Source: Metridium senile (taxonomy: Eukaryota; Cnidaria; Anthozoa; Actiniaria; Metridiidae). From it: 64,000 nucleotides of DNA. Below, in pieces: positions 33,383-44,344 of the stretch (position 1 is its first letter; every line of letters begins with the position of its first letter). Under the pieces are notes generated by a model, which made no database searches, had not been told where the DNA came from, and saw only the letters and a list, made by a program, of their open reading frames with translations. A program made the translations under genes and the position numbers. The stretch is from NCBI GenBank assembly GCA_949775045.1, contig OX459101.1, positions 14,506,942 through 14,570,941 on the forward strand, given 5' to 3'.

Positions 33383-33520
33383 GACACTGGGGTGACTGTA
33401 GATTGCCTGTGTTACGGACACTGGGGTGACTGTGGATTACCTGTGTTACTGACACTGGGGTGACTGTAGATAACCTGTGTTACCGACTCTGGGGTGACTG
33501 TAGATTGCCTGTGTTACCGA
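33383..33520. repeat. 34-bp minisatellite, four units
   Basis: Units start at 33383, 33417, 33451 and 33485. Each contains CTGGGGTGACTGT and CCTGTGTTAC, with a few substitutions between units. The following 300 bp (33521-33840) is AT-rich and gene-free. Confidence 0.85.
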
Positions 33521-33903
33521 CACTTTATATTCTTTTTATATAATGTATTTCAGTACAATCTGAAAACGTTTTGTATAGATTTGTAATAAAATGTAATATT
33601 TGTAGATAATAGTTTTATTTGTAGTATATATTATTTAAAAGAGTTGTTGTGTTTATCTATATATGAAATGCGTTATTTACTTTGGGACTCGCTATTTTTA
33701 ACAAAAAATCATATCATTTCAAATACGAGATGAAGTTAGAAAAATTGGATATTTCTTAGATATTTTTATTAACTCCTCACACATTATATTAAGACAATTC
33801 CATAGCTAAAAGAAGTGTAAATGCTTGTTCTGTCAGATTTGGCTATAAATAATTAACGGACATAACACGCCCTAAGTTTTCACTGTTCACAATTTGTGAA
33901 ACA

Positions 33904-34883
33904 TGGACGCTGATCAGTTGAGCTCTAGAAAACAATACTACAAACAAAAAAGAGAAGATCCAGAAAAAGAATTGGCTAAGAAAGAAAATTGAAAAGAGAA
34001 ACTGAGGAGATGAAAAGGAAGAAGGAATTTGATAAAAGAAGAACTGGAGCAGGGGATGAACGTGATCATGAATCAGGCGATGAGCTACCAGCAACATATA
34101 TCGAAAACCAACAACCAACGTTGTACCTAAGAACATGTTGTCCGAAAGACTGCAAACTACAAGTTAAAGAAAAAGGCAAAATGAGCGATTAAAGAAATCA
34201 AAATTGATGTCATTGTTAAAATAGGAAATTCAATCGGAGTAGGAATATTTGAATACTGTAAGCTAGCACGATATAGAGGCATGATAGTGGCAGTAAAGTA
34301 CTACATAGCTGATAATTTCCACACTAAGGCACAACTTAAATGAGAAGTGCTACCTGAGGCAGAAGCACAGAAATCTCCCACTCCTCTTTGGAATCTGCAC
34401 ATCAAAAGATTTCCTTACTCAATGGTATTACAATTTCACGGCATGGGGGAGAAAAGTCTAACTGTACTGAAGGCAGTGAAAACCATGCAACTGTCAAAAC
34501 AATAGTGGTTTCACATTTACAGAGGTGTAGCTGCCGGCCTAAGCTATATTCATTCAAAGGGCTTCCTACATAACGACCTTAAATCGAACAACATTGCGAT
34601 TGAGAATACTGGCGGTCAGTATAACAGTGTTATCGACTTTGGAAAGCGTTCTAAAGTGTCTGATGTGCCAAAAAGAATAACACTCTCTAAACAGGAACAA
34701 AGCCAATATAGTTCAAGTTATCCCCACATCACACTTGAGATTGTAGATGGCAGCAGCGGTCCCTCACTTAAAAGTGACATATTTTCTTTTGGAAAGCTAC
34801 TACAGTACGTCTTGGCATGTGCAGCAGTCATTCTTCAAAACCCGAAAATGAGACCTGAACTCAGCCAAATCTTAAAGTTTTAG
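33904..34883 (+). pseudogene. Protein kinase-like gene (HND catalytic loop), copy 2
   Basis: The frame opens MDADQLSSRKQYYKQKRED, a charged, probably coiled-coil N-terminus, then shifts frame. The kinase domain shows MIVAVKYY (the ATP-site lysine), GFLHNDLKSNNIAI (catalytic loop with HND), VIDFGKR (DFG) and SDIFSFGKLL (the F-helix region). Several stops and frameshifts make it a pseudogene. It is the most complete of three related fragments (also 9197-9830 and 60664-60790). A highly expanded tyrosine-kinase-like family of sponges or cnidarians would fit. Confidence 0.7.
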
Positions 34884-35540
34884 TTTAGACGAAAATGAAC
34901 TCTATCAAGCACTAGACGCCATTGAATCTTTGGCAAAGGAGACCAAAGCAAGCCAATGCAAAGGTAAAACCAGCCACGTTCGACGGTAGCCTGGTAACCA
35001 GGCCTAATTCCACCTTGTCACAGACGTAAATGGTTGGAACAAGTTTGCATATTGAACCTTAGCTTGTAAAACGAGATAAAGACTGCGTTTTTCTTTCGCT
35101 CACATACTCAGAAGCTCTTAATGCAAACTAAACTCGGCAACAAGTCTTGATAGACGCTAAATATTATACCAGAAAAGTTATAAAAAAAGCATCGAATAAT
35201 TTTTGAGTTATTTATCCAAGGGAATGTCTACTTGCATTGTGGCATTTTTTAGTATGTATAGTACAAATAATTAGTCCAAAAACTTCTCGGAGGAGTATTG
35301 ATGTCTCAATCGACATCTTAAACTATGGCCTCTGATGAGAAGTACATTTCTGGTTTACTGGGAAGATCCACAGAACCCCAAAGCCGTACAGAAGGTGTTG
35401 GTGTCCACCTTCCAGGGTGCGGGTAAACAAACGAAAGGCAGTGGTAATGAGCTCCCCATAACCACATTCTTGCTCACCGTTAATTTTACTTTCGATGATG
35501 ATGAGGTTAGTTTTAACATTTTTAAGGCTACCTTTGACTG
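34884..35540. other. Mostly non-coding, one short open frame
   Basis: Only a 68-residue open frame at 35335-35541 (LVYWEDPQNPKAVQKVLVST inside) is seen. It has no recognised family, and coding status is doubtful. Confidence 0.3.
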
Positions 35541-35549
35541 ATTCCTATT

Positions 35550-35960
35550 TAACTTATTTCATATCCCCTAAATTATGGAACTCACTGCACCAACACATAA
35601 AAAACACAGATAACATCTCATCACTTAAACTCAAAACTTTTCTTTTTAATTAATTTTATTTGGATTGGGTTTTTTTTTTGTAAGGGCGTTGAGTATTGAT
35701 AATGCGCCTAAAACATTGTATTATTATTATTATTTATACCCCTCTGGAACAATCTACCTATTGAGTTCAGACTATGTACCAATCTAAAGTATATTAATGA
35801 GCAGCTCTTAATTTACTATTATAATTTTTTTTTAACTTCTTTTGCAACTAGTGACACCTGTTCTTAGGTTACTAGTTGCCGCTGCTCAAAGTGTAGGCCG
35901 TAATGCAGTAATAATTTACTCTGTAACTTTTTCATTTTGTTTATATTATTATGTTTTATA
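35550..35960 (+). repeat. Two LINE 3' ends in succession
   Basis: PKLWNSLHQHIKN with SSLKLKTFLFN, then a tail GGGCGTTGAGTATTGATAAT and TTATTATTATT, is a LINE C-terminus plus 3' end (35550-35740). A second reading, PLWNNLPIEFRLCTNLKYI, follows from about 35743. Sequence from 35960 to 36867 shows no gene. Confidence 0.55.
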
Positions 35961-36933
35961 TGGATGTCTAGGTAATAGCTGTAATTCCACCTGTTAGACA
36001 ATCCTCAACTCTGTTGGAAGTTTAATAAAAATAGCAGCTCATGGGCAAAAACAAAGTTTGTCCAAAAGTGTTAACTAGAGTTCATTGATCGAAATAGTCT
36101 ATATGTAAGTGTAATAAGACAAAGGTACGTGCATAAGTTGGTAACAGTTGTCCGGTATTAAGCTATATCAACTAGTAAAAATCAGTCATTGATCGTGAAA
36201 GGGCAACAAGAACCGTAGCTACAAATTGGAGTGCAATGATTTTGGAAAGAATGAAAAGTTATTTGACCGAGGTTATGTCAAGAGGCAAAGAATCGCTGGG
36301 ATGAGAAAGAAATGGACGGTGATTTGTTTTTTGCATAAAATGTGTGTCCACTGAAATATAAAAAAAAACGTTTTTTGACGAAACCACAAACAGACAGTGC
36401 GACATTTCAAGTGTACCTGTTCTCAGTTGGTAATGGATGCCCATCATCGCTAAAGTGGATATTATAATCGCTATATTGGAGAAAGATCTAAAGAAAAGAA
36501 TGCTTCAGTTGAAATGGCTGCAGAAGAACTTTGGAAAAAGAGTTAACTACTACAAATGGTTTTATTTTGATTTACACAAAAACCTCTATTTGTGGTTTTG
36601 CTGTTGGTATCACATAGATCATAATAAATAGATAGTGTAATCAACTTCACAATGAACGTTTTCTGTTATTCGTGATATCATTTGCATTGGTTATCAATCA
36701 TTATTATTTTAAATAACTTGTTCAATTACAGCTGAGAGAACTGACTATTACAATGTAATGTAATGTAATAACATGTGCCGTTATAACTTTAATCATAAAA
36801 TTAGTATGAATAAAGTAATATTTAGCTTGATAATGAGAAAATTAATATTATAAATTAAGGGATACGGTAAAGATATGTATAGATGTTGTTGGATAGACTA
36901 TATAATAATAAAGATTATATCTTGAAATTATTA

Positions 36934-37320
36934 ATTCTTATAAGCCTGACATTGTTATTTTGGAGATAGGAACTCATGATCTGAGTTCTGTTGGGCCTGA
37001 AGTCGTCGGCTCAGCGATAGATGACTTAGTGCAGTTAATTTTGGGTTATTTTTCAGTACATGTGGTTGGTGTTGTGTAATACCTCGTGCTATTTCACATG
37101 CCGACGCGGAGTTTTTTCATCAGCGGGCTAAAATTTTAAACAATTATGTTAAGGTTGTATTAGATCCTCTCCTCGGGGTTTTCTGCTGGGACCATAGACT
37201 TTTTAACCACCCAGTTTAAGATTTTTATTTACCGGACGGTGTTCATTTGAATACCTCTGGCCAATACCATTTATTTCGTAGTTATCGTGGGGCGATTATG
37301 AAAGCATTGTCTTTACTTTA
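36934..37320 (+). pseudogene. SGNH-hydrolase-like domain remnant
   Basis: The frame reads KPDIVILEIGTHDLSSVG, then after frame changes FYLPDGVHLNTSGQYHLF. The second block holds the Asp-x-x-His catalytic pair of SGNH/GDSL esterases. The first resembles the IGxND-type block. The GDS block is not visible, so the domain is N-terminally cut. Its place inside the retroelement suggests an accessory esterase, as reported for some non-LTR and tyrosine-recombinase retroelements. Confidence 0.6.
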
Positions 37321-37470
37321 GGTGCTGTGCCTCTTCTTTAATTTTACTTGGTCATGGGCTATTTTATATTTATTTTTATGGAAGTTATCCCTGTTTATGA
37401 ACGACTTGTGTGTATTCCTTGTCTTATTATGAGTACTGTAGTACTCATGTTTTTTATTGTGCGTTATTGA

Positions 37471-37610
37471 ACGTTAGTCCCAGCACATTTATTGTGGACG
37501 TTAGTCCCAGCACATTTATTGTGGACGTTAGTCCCAGCACATTTATTGTGGACGTTAGTCCCAGCACATTCATTGTGGACGTTAGTCCTGGCACATTATT
37601 GTGGACGTTA
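37471..37610. repeat. 27-bp minisatellite
   Basis: Units start at 37471, 37498, 37525, 37552 and 37579, each with GTTAGTCCCAGCACATT and TTGTGGAC. The period is a multiple of three and would encode the nine-residue repeat DVSPSTFIV if translated. It lies between the hydrolase remnant and the gag-like region. Confidence 0.85.
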
Positions 37611-37900
37611 GTCCCAATGTTTATGGTGGTACATTCCACATTTTAGAGGTTTTCCTCTTAATATTTGGCAGAAAAAGGGGGCTAAAGCGTCGTCCTTTGT
37701 TGTTGACAGGCTTTTCCTTGCCGTTATTATTTTTGTTTGCCCATGATCGGTACCCAGGTGGGTTTCTTATTGTTAAAATCCTTGTGTAACATTATTTTTC
37801 AATATAATTCTTACTTTATTTCATGAGCTTGATGATCATTTTACCAGCATCAGAAATCTGCCAATTAGGTTTATTTTTTAATTTTCAGATATAAACTAGC

Positions 37901-38925
37901 ATGTCTAATTTACGACGATCAACAAAGAAAAGAACCGCTGACCACCTAACTGCGCGGCCAGCCTCAACACGCCCCCGGAGAAACGCAGATCCAGTCCAGA
38001 CCACACTACCACCCACGTCACAATGGACTATTCCACCGCAGATGATGGCCAGTATTGTCCAACAGGTCACCATGGCAGTCGCAGACCAGTTAACAACTCA
38101 CACGGCACCTCAGTCCAATGTACATGTGGATTCTACTCTACGGCGTGATGCCCCTTTGGTTGAACCAATTCCTGCCATCACTGTTCCCCAGGCCGATACC
38201 TTGGTGTCCGATGCCGTGGCAACGTCTCAAGTCTCAAGTCTAAAAGCAAAGATTTGGAATAATGAGTATTTTGACATGTCTTCACTATTGCAAAATTCAA
38301 TCCTGGAAGACAAATTCCAACTTGCGATTAGCACATCACAAGGTAGTCCAACAATCAGCCTAGAGCCTGTTTCGGAACCAAAAATGTTTTTGTCAATAGA
38401 ATCTTGGCTTCATTGTTTCCATGTATTTGTGGGTGTGTATTGTCGAAAATTTCCCAGGATTTGGCTGCCAGGGGGCACAACTGGAAATTTTAAGATTAGA
38501 ATTTTCGTTTTTTGAGACAATCTCAAACAACTTCTTTTCAGTGGGAGTGTGTGCATTGGGAATTGTGGATGCGCTCACAGCAGTTGCCCTCCCCCTAGAG
38601 TTCAAAGATCAACTCAACACAATACCAGGCACCAATCAAATATCATGCCACCTCGCTCAGAAAGAAAGCCTTTCGGGTAATGTTTTAGATTTAGTAAGGG
38701 GTTGGACTGCAGTGGGTGTGCCTACAAACACCAATGTCACAAGTGCGACAGGTCTCATTTCCCTACAAATTGTTCCTTTCGTGGCCAAAACCAAACAACC
38801 ACCACCATACAACAAGCCCCAGCACAACACAACAGACCACAACATACCGCAGCAAACCCTAACAAACCACCACAAGGCAATAACCACAACAAACCACCAC
38901 AAGCAAATACACGCCCAAGATAATT
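37901..38925 (+). pseudogene. Gag-like protein of the tyrosine-recombinase retroelement
   Basis: The frame starts MSNLRRSTKKRTADHL. It continues with a conserved DIRS/Ngaro gag block (LKAKIWNNEYFDMSSLL) and SIESWLHCFHVFVGVY, then frameshifts near 38450. A cysteine knuckle, CSGCAYKHQCHKC followed by HFPTNC, occurs in another frame at about 38705-38780. A Gln/Pro-rich tail follows. Nucleic-acid binding during particle formation is the expected role. At least two frameshifts break it. Confidence 0.65.
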
Positions 38926-38936
38926 TACCAACACCT

Positions 38937-40440
38937 GTAAGAGCTGATAGATTGAGTTTCCTTTTATCAGGGTATGATCCTTCAATTGCAGAGAGATTAA
39001 TTTCGGGTTTCCAACGTGGTTTTAGGCTTCATTTTCAAGGTCAACGTGTTGCATGTTCTTCGCATAATTTACAGTCCGCTTGTGAGAACATGGCAATAGT
39101 AGATAGCAAACTTGAAAAGGAAATTTTGGCAGGCAGCATTGCTGGGCCCTATAGTGAACCACCATTTTCACCGTTTATCGTGTCTCCACTTGGTGTTGTT
39201 CCTAAGAAGGCACCTGGTGAATTTCGTATGATTCACCATTTGTCTTTTCCCCGGTGTTCTTCAGTAAATGACGGCATTCCTGCTGATTTTTCTAGTGTGC
39301 ATTATGCAACCATTTCTGATGCTATTCAGTTAATTAAAAAGGTCAGCAAGGGCTGTTTTATGGGTAAAACTGACATAAAAAATGCCTTTCGGATAATACC
39401 TATACACCCTCACGACTACAATGTCCTTGGTATGTCATGGAAGGGACAATATTATTATGATAAATGCATGCCCATGGGCTGCTCCAGCTCATGTAGTACA
39501 TTTGAACTATTTAGCTCTGCACTAGAATGGATCGCCTGCAATAAACTGAAAATCAATCATTTAATTCATGTTCTCGATGACTTTTTTATTGTTGCTCCAA
39601 CTTATGATTTATGTCACAGACAGATGACATTGTTGGTGGATTTATGTGATTATCTAGGAGTTCCCATAGCACCAGAAAAAACATTTGGCCCCAATACAGT
39701 TTTGTCTTTTGTTGGAATTGAATTGGATGTAATCAATTCTGAGGCTAGATTGCCTGTAGATAAGATTAACAAATGTAACCAAATCATTACTGATTTTATG
39801 AGAAGAAAAAAGGTTACTTTAAAAGAGGTTCAGTCTTTAGTCGGGCATTTAAATTTTGCTTGTTCCGTTATTGTTCCGGGGCGTGCATTTCTTCACCGTC
39901 TTATAGACCTGACAATTGGCATCAAATCCCATAACTATTACATTCGTCTCAAAAAAGAAGCAAAAGCAGACTTAAAGGTATGGGGGGGGGGGGGGGGGGG
40001 GGGATTTCCTTGCTGAATATAATTGTAAATCATTTTTTCTTGAGGACCGTTGGTATAATTCTGAGTATCTGAACCTATATACGGATGCCTCATGGGCCTT
40101 AGGTTTTGGTGCTGTTTTTGGCAGTAAATGGTGCTATGGGGCTTGGCCAGTTGAGTGGACATCATACAATATTGCTTTTTTAGAGTTTTATCCCATTGTC
40201 CTTAGTTTGTTTTTATGGGGGGACAAAATGAAGAATCGGTGTATATTATTTTTTACTGATAATGAGGCCTTGGTACATGTCATAAACAAACAATCTTGCA
40301 AAGACACACAGCTCATGATTTTTGTTCGAAAGTTGGTGTTGATCTGTTTGAAGCATAATATTCTGTTTAAAGCAAAACATGTACCTGGGACCAAGAATTG
40401 TCGACCAAGAATTGTCTAGCCGATTCCTTATCTCGTTTGC
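38937..40440 (+). pseudogene. Reverse transcriptase and RNase H of the retroelement
   Basis: The linker RADRLSFLLSGYDPS precedes the reverse transcriptase: SPLGVVPKKAPGEFRMIHHL, MGKTDIKNAFRIIPIHP, MGCSSSCSTFELF and the catalytic HVLDDFFIV (LDD in place of YxDD, normal for the DIRS group). RNase H follows as YTDASWALGFGAVFG and FFTDNEALVHVINKQS, ending in HVPGTKN. A run of 22 G at 39982-40003 separates the two and shifts the frame. A further shift is near 40400. The domain order and motifs are clear. Confidence 0.8.
39982..40003 (+). repeat. 22-base poly-G tract inside the retroelement
   Basis: An uninterrupted run of 22 G lies between the reverse transcriptase and RNase H coding parts. Lengths of such runs are often misread, so the exact number is uncertain. 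Confidence 0.85.
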
Positions 40441-40458
40441 AGCTCATGAAATTCCTCC

Positions 40459-41423
40459 AATCAGCACCTTCTTCCATGGCTCAGTCCCCAACAGAGATAC
40501 CCATGCATCTTCTACCACAGAACTGGATGCTATAGTATCTAATTTAATACAATCAAACTTGCAACCATCATCCATTCCCACTTATAAGAGGGCATGGAAG
40601 CTTTTTTACCAATTTATTGATAATGTTTTACCAGGTACGCCTGCTACCATACCTATTTCTCCTGCAAACTTGGCACTCTTTATAGCTTATTTATACAAAA
40701 AACAGTATGCTTGTTCTACTGTCAATACATATGTATCTGCACTGGGATATAGTCACAAGTTGTCTGGTTTTGTAGATCCTACAAAAAGTGTTTTTTTATC
40801 GTCCAAATGTTAAAAGGATATGGAAAGATCAACTTGCGTTTAGACTGCCGTTTACCAATCACATTACCTATTTATCATAGAATCGTTCAAGCAGTTGATT
40901 CCATGTCCATTTCGCTGTATGATACATGCTTATTCAAGGCAATGTGTTTGTTTGCTTTTTCCACTTTTTCAAGAATTGGCGAAATTACAGCCACCAATGC
41001 TGGGAATAATATTCAGCTACATCAAATTTCTAGGTTTTTGGATAATAATAATAAAGTAGTATCCTTAAAGGTGCAATTTTTACAATTCAAACACAGGTAT
41101 AATCAACTGTGTCACATCAAACTTCTTTTGGTCCAGTTGAACATTTGTTGAGCTATTTACAACTGAGAGGCTATAGTGGGGGCCCTGTTTTTAGGAGATT
41201 GGATGGTAGTTCGGTTTCTAGACAATTTTTCCATGATAAGCTTGTTACTGCCCTGAAGATTTGCAATTTAGACCCTGACAGATACAAGGGACATAGTTTT
41301 CGTATTGGTGCTGCTTCACATGCAGCACAAAAGGGTATGTCTGATGGGCAGATTAGAGCCATGGGTAGATGGAAATCAAATGCATTCTTGAAATACATCA
41401 GGATCCCATCACTGATTCATTAA
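40459..41423 (+). pseudogene. Tyrosine recombinase of the retroelement
   Basis: The N-terminal SAM-like part reads PTYKRAWKLFYQFIDN and NTYVSALGYSHK. The catalytic part has FSTFSRIGEITATN (first Arg), YKGHSFRIGAASHAAQ (His-x-x-Arg) and AFLKYIRIP (the nucleophilic Tyr). These residues define tyrosine recombinases, which integrate a circular DNA copy without target duplication. Two frameshifts (near 40810 and 41115) divide the gene. It ends at 41423. Confidence 0.8.
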
Positions 41424-41490
41424 TTCTTATTACTTCATTCATTTTCATAGCAATGTGCACATTATCTTAACAATTTAGTTGCCTTTTATA

Positions 41491-41812
41491 TCAGACCTGA
41501 TCAGCAAGGGCAGCAGGACTGACATGGAGGCCTATAATTATAGCTTATGGTGTGTAAGCAACATTTTTCTTCACAAATTATAGTGGACATTGATATTATT
41601 CTAGCTAGGTCTGATTAGCAAGGGCAGCAACTTAGATCAGATATCTAATCTATACTATATTTTGAATAGTTATCTTAGTTGATTTACAAGTCAGGGTTGT
41701 TCTCACTCTGATTAGCAAGGGTAGCAGATTGAGAACAAGCCTTTCAGCAAAAATCAATTCGTCAAAAGTTGTTCTAAGCTTGACAAGCAAGGGCAGCACG
41801 TTTAGAACAACT
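41491..41812 (+). repeat. Four hairpins sharing a conserved loop
   Basis: The loop core (C)TGATTAGCAAGGGCAGCA or close variants occurs four times after the recombinase gene. Each occurrence is flanked by a different self-complementary stem. 41491-41522: TCAGACC with GGACTGA. 41605-41635: CTAGGT with ACTTAG. 41697-41738: TTGTTCTCA with TGAGAACAA. 41767-41812: AGTTGTTCTAAGC with GTTTAGAACAACT. Stems vary while pairing is kept, including G-T pairs, which suggests selection on structure. The role is unknown (RNA packaging, recombinase or reverse-transcription signal are guesses). Confidence 0.7.
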
Positions 41813-41925
41813 CATCAGGATACACATTTTCATTCCTGTGTTGTGGGTTTATGCTGCTTTTCCCTCGGGTGGGGTGGCATAATTATTTCATTATCTAGAT
41901 TTGAAAATTTTATAATTATGCTTTG

Positions 41926-42669
41926 GCGTTATTTAGTCCCCACCTTTACTGGGTCAAATCCAAATTGAACAAATATTGTAAATATCAAATTACATTTAAA
42001 TATATTTAATAAAGCGGCTGTGGTCATCTGACCATAGCCAAATTACTCCAACCTATTTGCCAGTAAACAAGCTTCTTGAAAAGCAGCATATCCCTCTTTT
42101 AGATATCATTATGAAATGGGAATGAAATAAAAACATAAATGAAATATTTGTGAGCGAATAGTATTTTTATGGTTTCATGGAATCCCTGTTTTTAAATTAA
42201 AACAATAGTTCTTTGTGTTTTAATGTGTTATGTAACATTATGCTAATGCAAATGGGATCAAAAGGAAGTCAATTGTTGTAACCTCCCTTGGGGATTGTGG
42301 TGTACACGTGACGCAGCGACAGCGTTCATTCCACACTGCTATTCAACAAGAACGTTCGCAATATTTTCCCACCTCCTCCCCATTCCACCGCATTTGCAGA
42401 CTTTATATATATATATTGATATTGTATCATGTTAGCGTTATTTAGTCCCCACCTTTACTGGGTCAAATCCAAATTGAACAAATCTTGTAAATATCAAATT
42501 ACATTTAAATATATTTAATAAAGCGGCTGTGGTCATCTGACCATAGCCAAATTACTCCAACCTGTGGATGATTGTTTATCTACTATTTGCCAGTAAACAA
42601 GCTTCGTGAAAAGCAGCATATCCCTCTTTTAGATATCATTATGAAATGGGGATGAAATGAAAACATAAA
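41926..42669 (+). repeat. Direct repeats at the retroelement 3' end
   Basis: 41926-42139 and 42435-42669 are nearly identical, starting GCGTTATTTAGTCCCCACC and ending in CATAAA; the second has a 21-bp insertion. The 295 bp between them is unrelated. A weaker relative is at 61690-61860. Confidence 0.8.
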
Positions 42670-42717
42670 GATATGTATAGATGTTGTTGGATAGACTATA
42701 TAATAAAGATTATATCT

Positions 42718-44340
42718 CCGTGGAGATAGTTTTATAAGAATTTAGAAAAATGTGGTTTTCACAAAAACTGTTTGTAAAACACAGGCGTTATTGAAAAGCA
42801 GGCGCCAAGCCCTGGCGAAAATCCTTTCTTGTAGAAGTTAATCAGAGGAAGTATTTATTGGTGTGTATGTCATGCTCAGTGTGTATAAATGTTTTCGGTT
42901 GAAGTTTTGTTTTAGTAAAAGATTAGTGTGACATTTATTTTCAGTCTTTTTGAAGAACAATATACTTTAATTTATTGCACACTTGAGGACAATGTTGTAG
43001 ACCAAAACATACCTTTGCTTTCCTTGTAGACAAGACTCTAATTTTACTATACCAAAATGAAGCTATTTAACGTGCTGTCTTGCGTCCGTTTTCAAATTAC
43101 AAGATGAAAAAGACCAAGTATTTATGAATAATTATGAATGTGTCACTTGTTGGGAAAAGTATTATGATAAAGAAAAAAATACGGTTTACACTGAAATCAA
43201 TCAAGTTTCTTACTGATGTACATGTATTTCTTTTTCTTTTTTAATATTATAATTTTGGTTGACTCTCCCTTTTTATAAGAGCCACTTGTGTTTGTTTACT
43301 GTGTATGCAACAACCACATGTGAAAGTATATTGTTTTGCTAAAGAAAAAACAATACCCCTGCCTAAAAATTTTAATTTTTTTTTTTAAACATGGTTTTTC
43401 TTCATATACAGTATGTTTTCCCAGTTTCGTGACACTTCAGTTTTGGAACTCAGGAGAATGAAGTATACATATATCTTCTCTACAGTGAAAAATAAGTATA
43501 TGAAATTTTGTCATACAAAGGCAAGTTTATCGGGTAAAATAATGATGTAGATGTTTTCTCTTAGTCTTTTAATTTGATAAAAATAAAAGGAATATTATTA
43601 TAATAACTATTCCTAGGAATTCCAAATGATAAACTATTAGCTACTTGGAATTTCTTGGAATAGTTTGGAATATCTATCAGTGAAGTGACAAAGGAATGTA
43701 GCACCTCATTGTCCCACCCATAATTGGAATGTGTTTCAGAAAAAACTTCTTTGTGATTGGCTAAAAGGTTTGCTCTCACATGATTTGAATATGATATGTT
43801 ACAACAGCCATTCAGTGCTTTGACTTTGACTTAGACGGTTTATAACAGACTTTAGCATGGATAATGGACCTTTCTACCTTGAAACCTTATGAGAATGACA
43901 TGGACAATGTATCAATAAGTTACCTATGCTAAACTAGCAATGATCCCATTGAAATTAGCTTTGTTTGAGGTAAGAAACATCAAGAATGAGTTATTTGTTA
44001 CAATGATTAGATGCTTGGCTCCCACTTTGCCATGTTATGAAGCAATTCAAAAGATTTCTATATACAGTAACTATACCTTAGGTAACATGTAGAAATCAAT
44101 TGCCTGATTTATCAACAATAGTTGGTCTTATAATAATAACAGTACTCTGAGCAGTATGTATTAAACTGATCATTGATTGATAATTAACTGCCTACAGTAA
44201 TTGCCAAGGTTTAACTCTTGCTGTTCAAAATACATTCATTGACAATTAATTACTAGTTAGTAGGATGATTTAATTCTATCCTCAAAATAATCATATCTTG
44301 AGCTTTCATAGTTCTCACCTAGGAATTCCTAGGAATTTCC
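42718..44340. other. Non-coding stretch
   Basis: No gene is supported. GGAATTCC-like short repeats (TTCCTAGGAATTCC) occur near 43611 and 44320. Confidence 0.5.
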
Positions 44341-44344
44341 AAGC

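Larger units (their letters stand above)
36868..42717 (+). mobile_element. Ngaro/DIRS-like tyrosine-recombinase retroelement, decayed
   Basis: The order is SGNH-hydrolase remnant, gag-like region with zinc knuckle, reverse transcriptase, RNase H, then tyrosine recombinase, with no methyltransferase seen. TAAAGATATGTATAGATG and the next 30 bp occur at 36868-36922 and again at 42666-42717. A longer direct repeat lies at 41926-42139 and 42435-42669 (the second with a 21-bp insertion). Such internal or split direct repeats, rather than LTRs, are typical of Ngaro-type elements. Frameshifts and a poly-G run inactivate it. Confidence 0.75.

Noticed and set aside
33383..33520. 34-bp direct repeats as a regulatory array
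   Set aside because: Simple adjacent units without spacers or dyads fit an ordinary minisatellite.
39566..39592. LDD instead of YxDD as an unusual reverse transcriptase mutation
   Set aside because: This form is common in DIRS-group reverse transcriptases.
41491..41812. CRISPR-like array
   Set aside because: The four repeats are part of hairpins with pairing stems and lie in an animal retroelement. Spacing is irregular and no cas genes exist.
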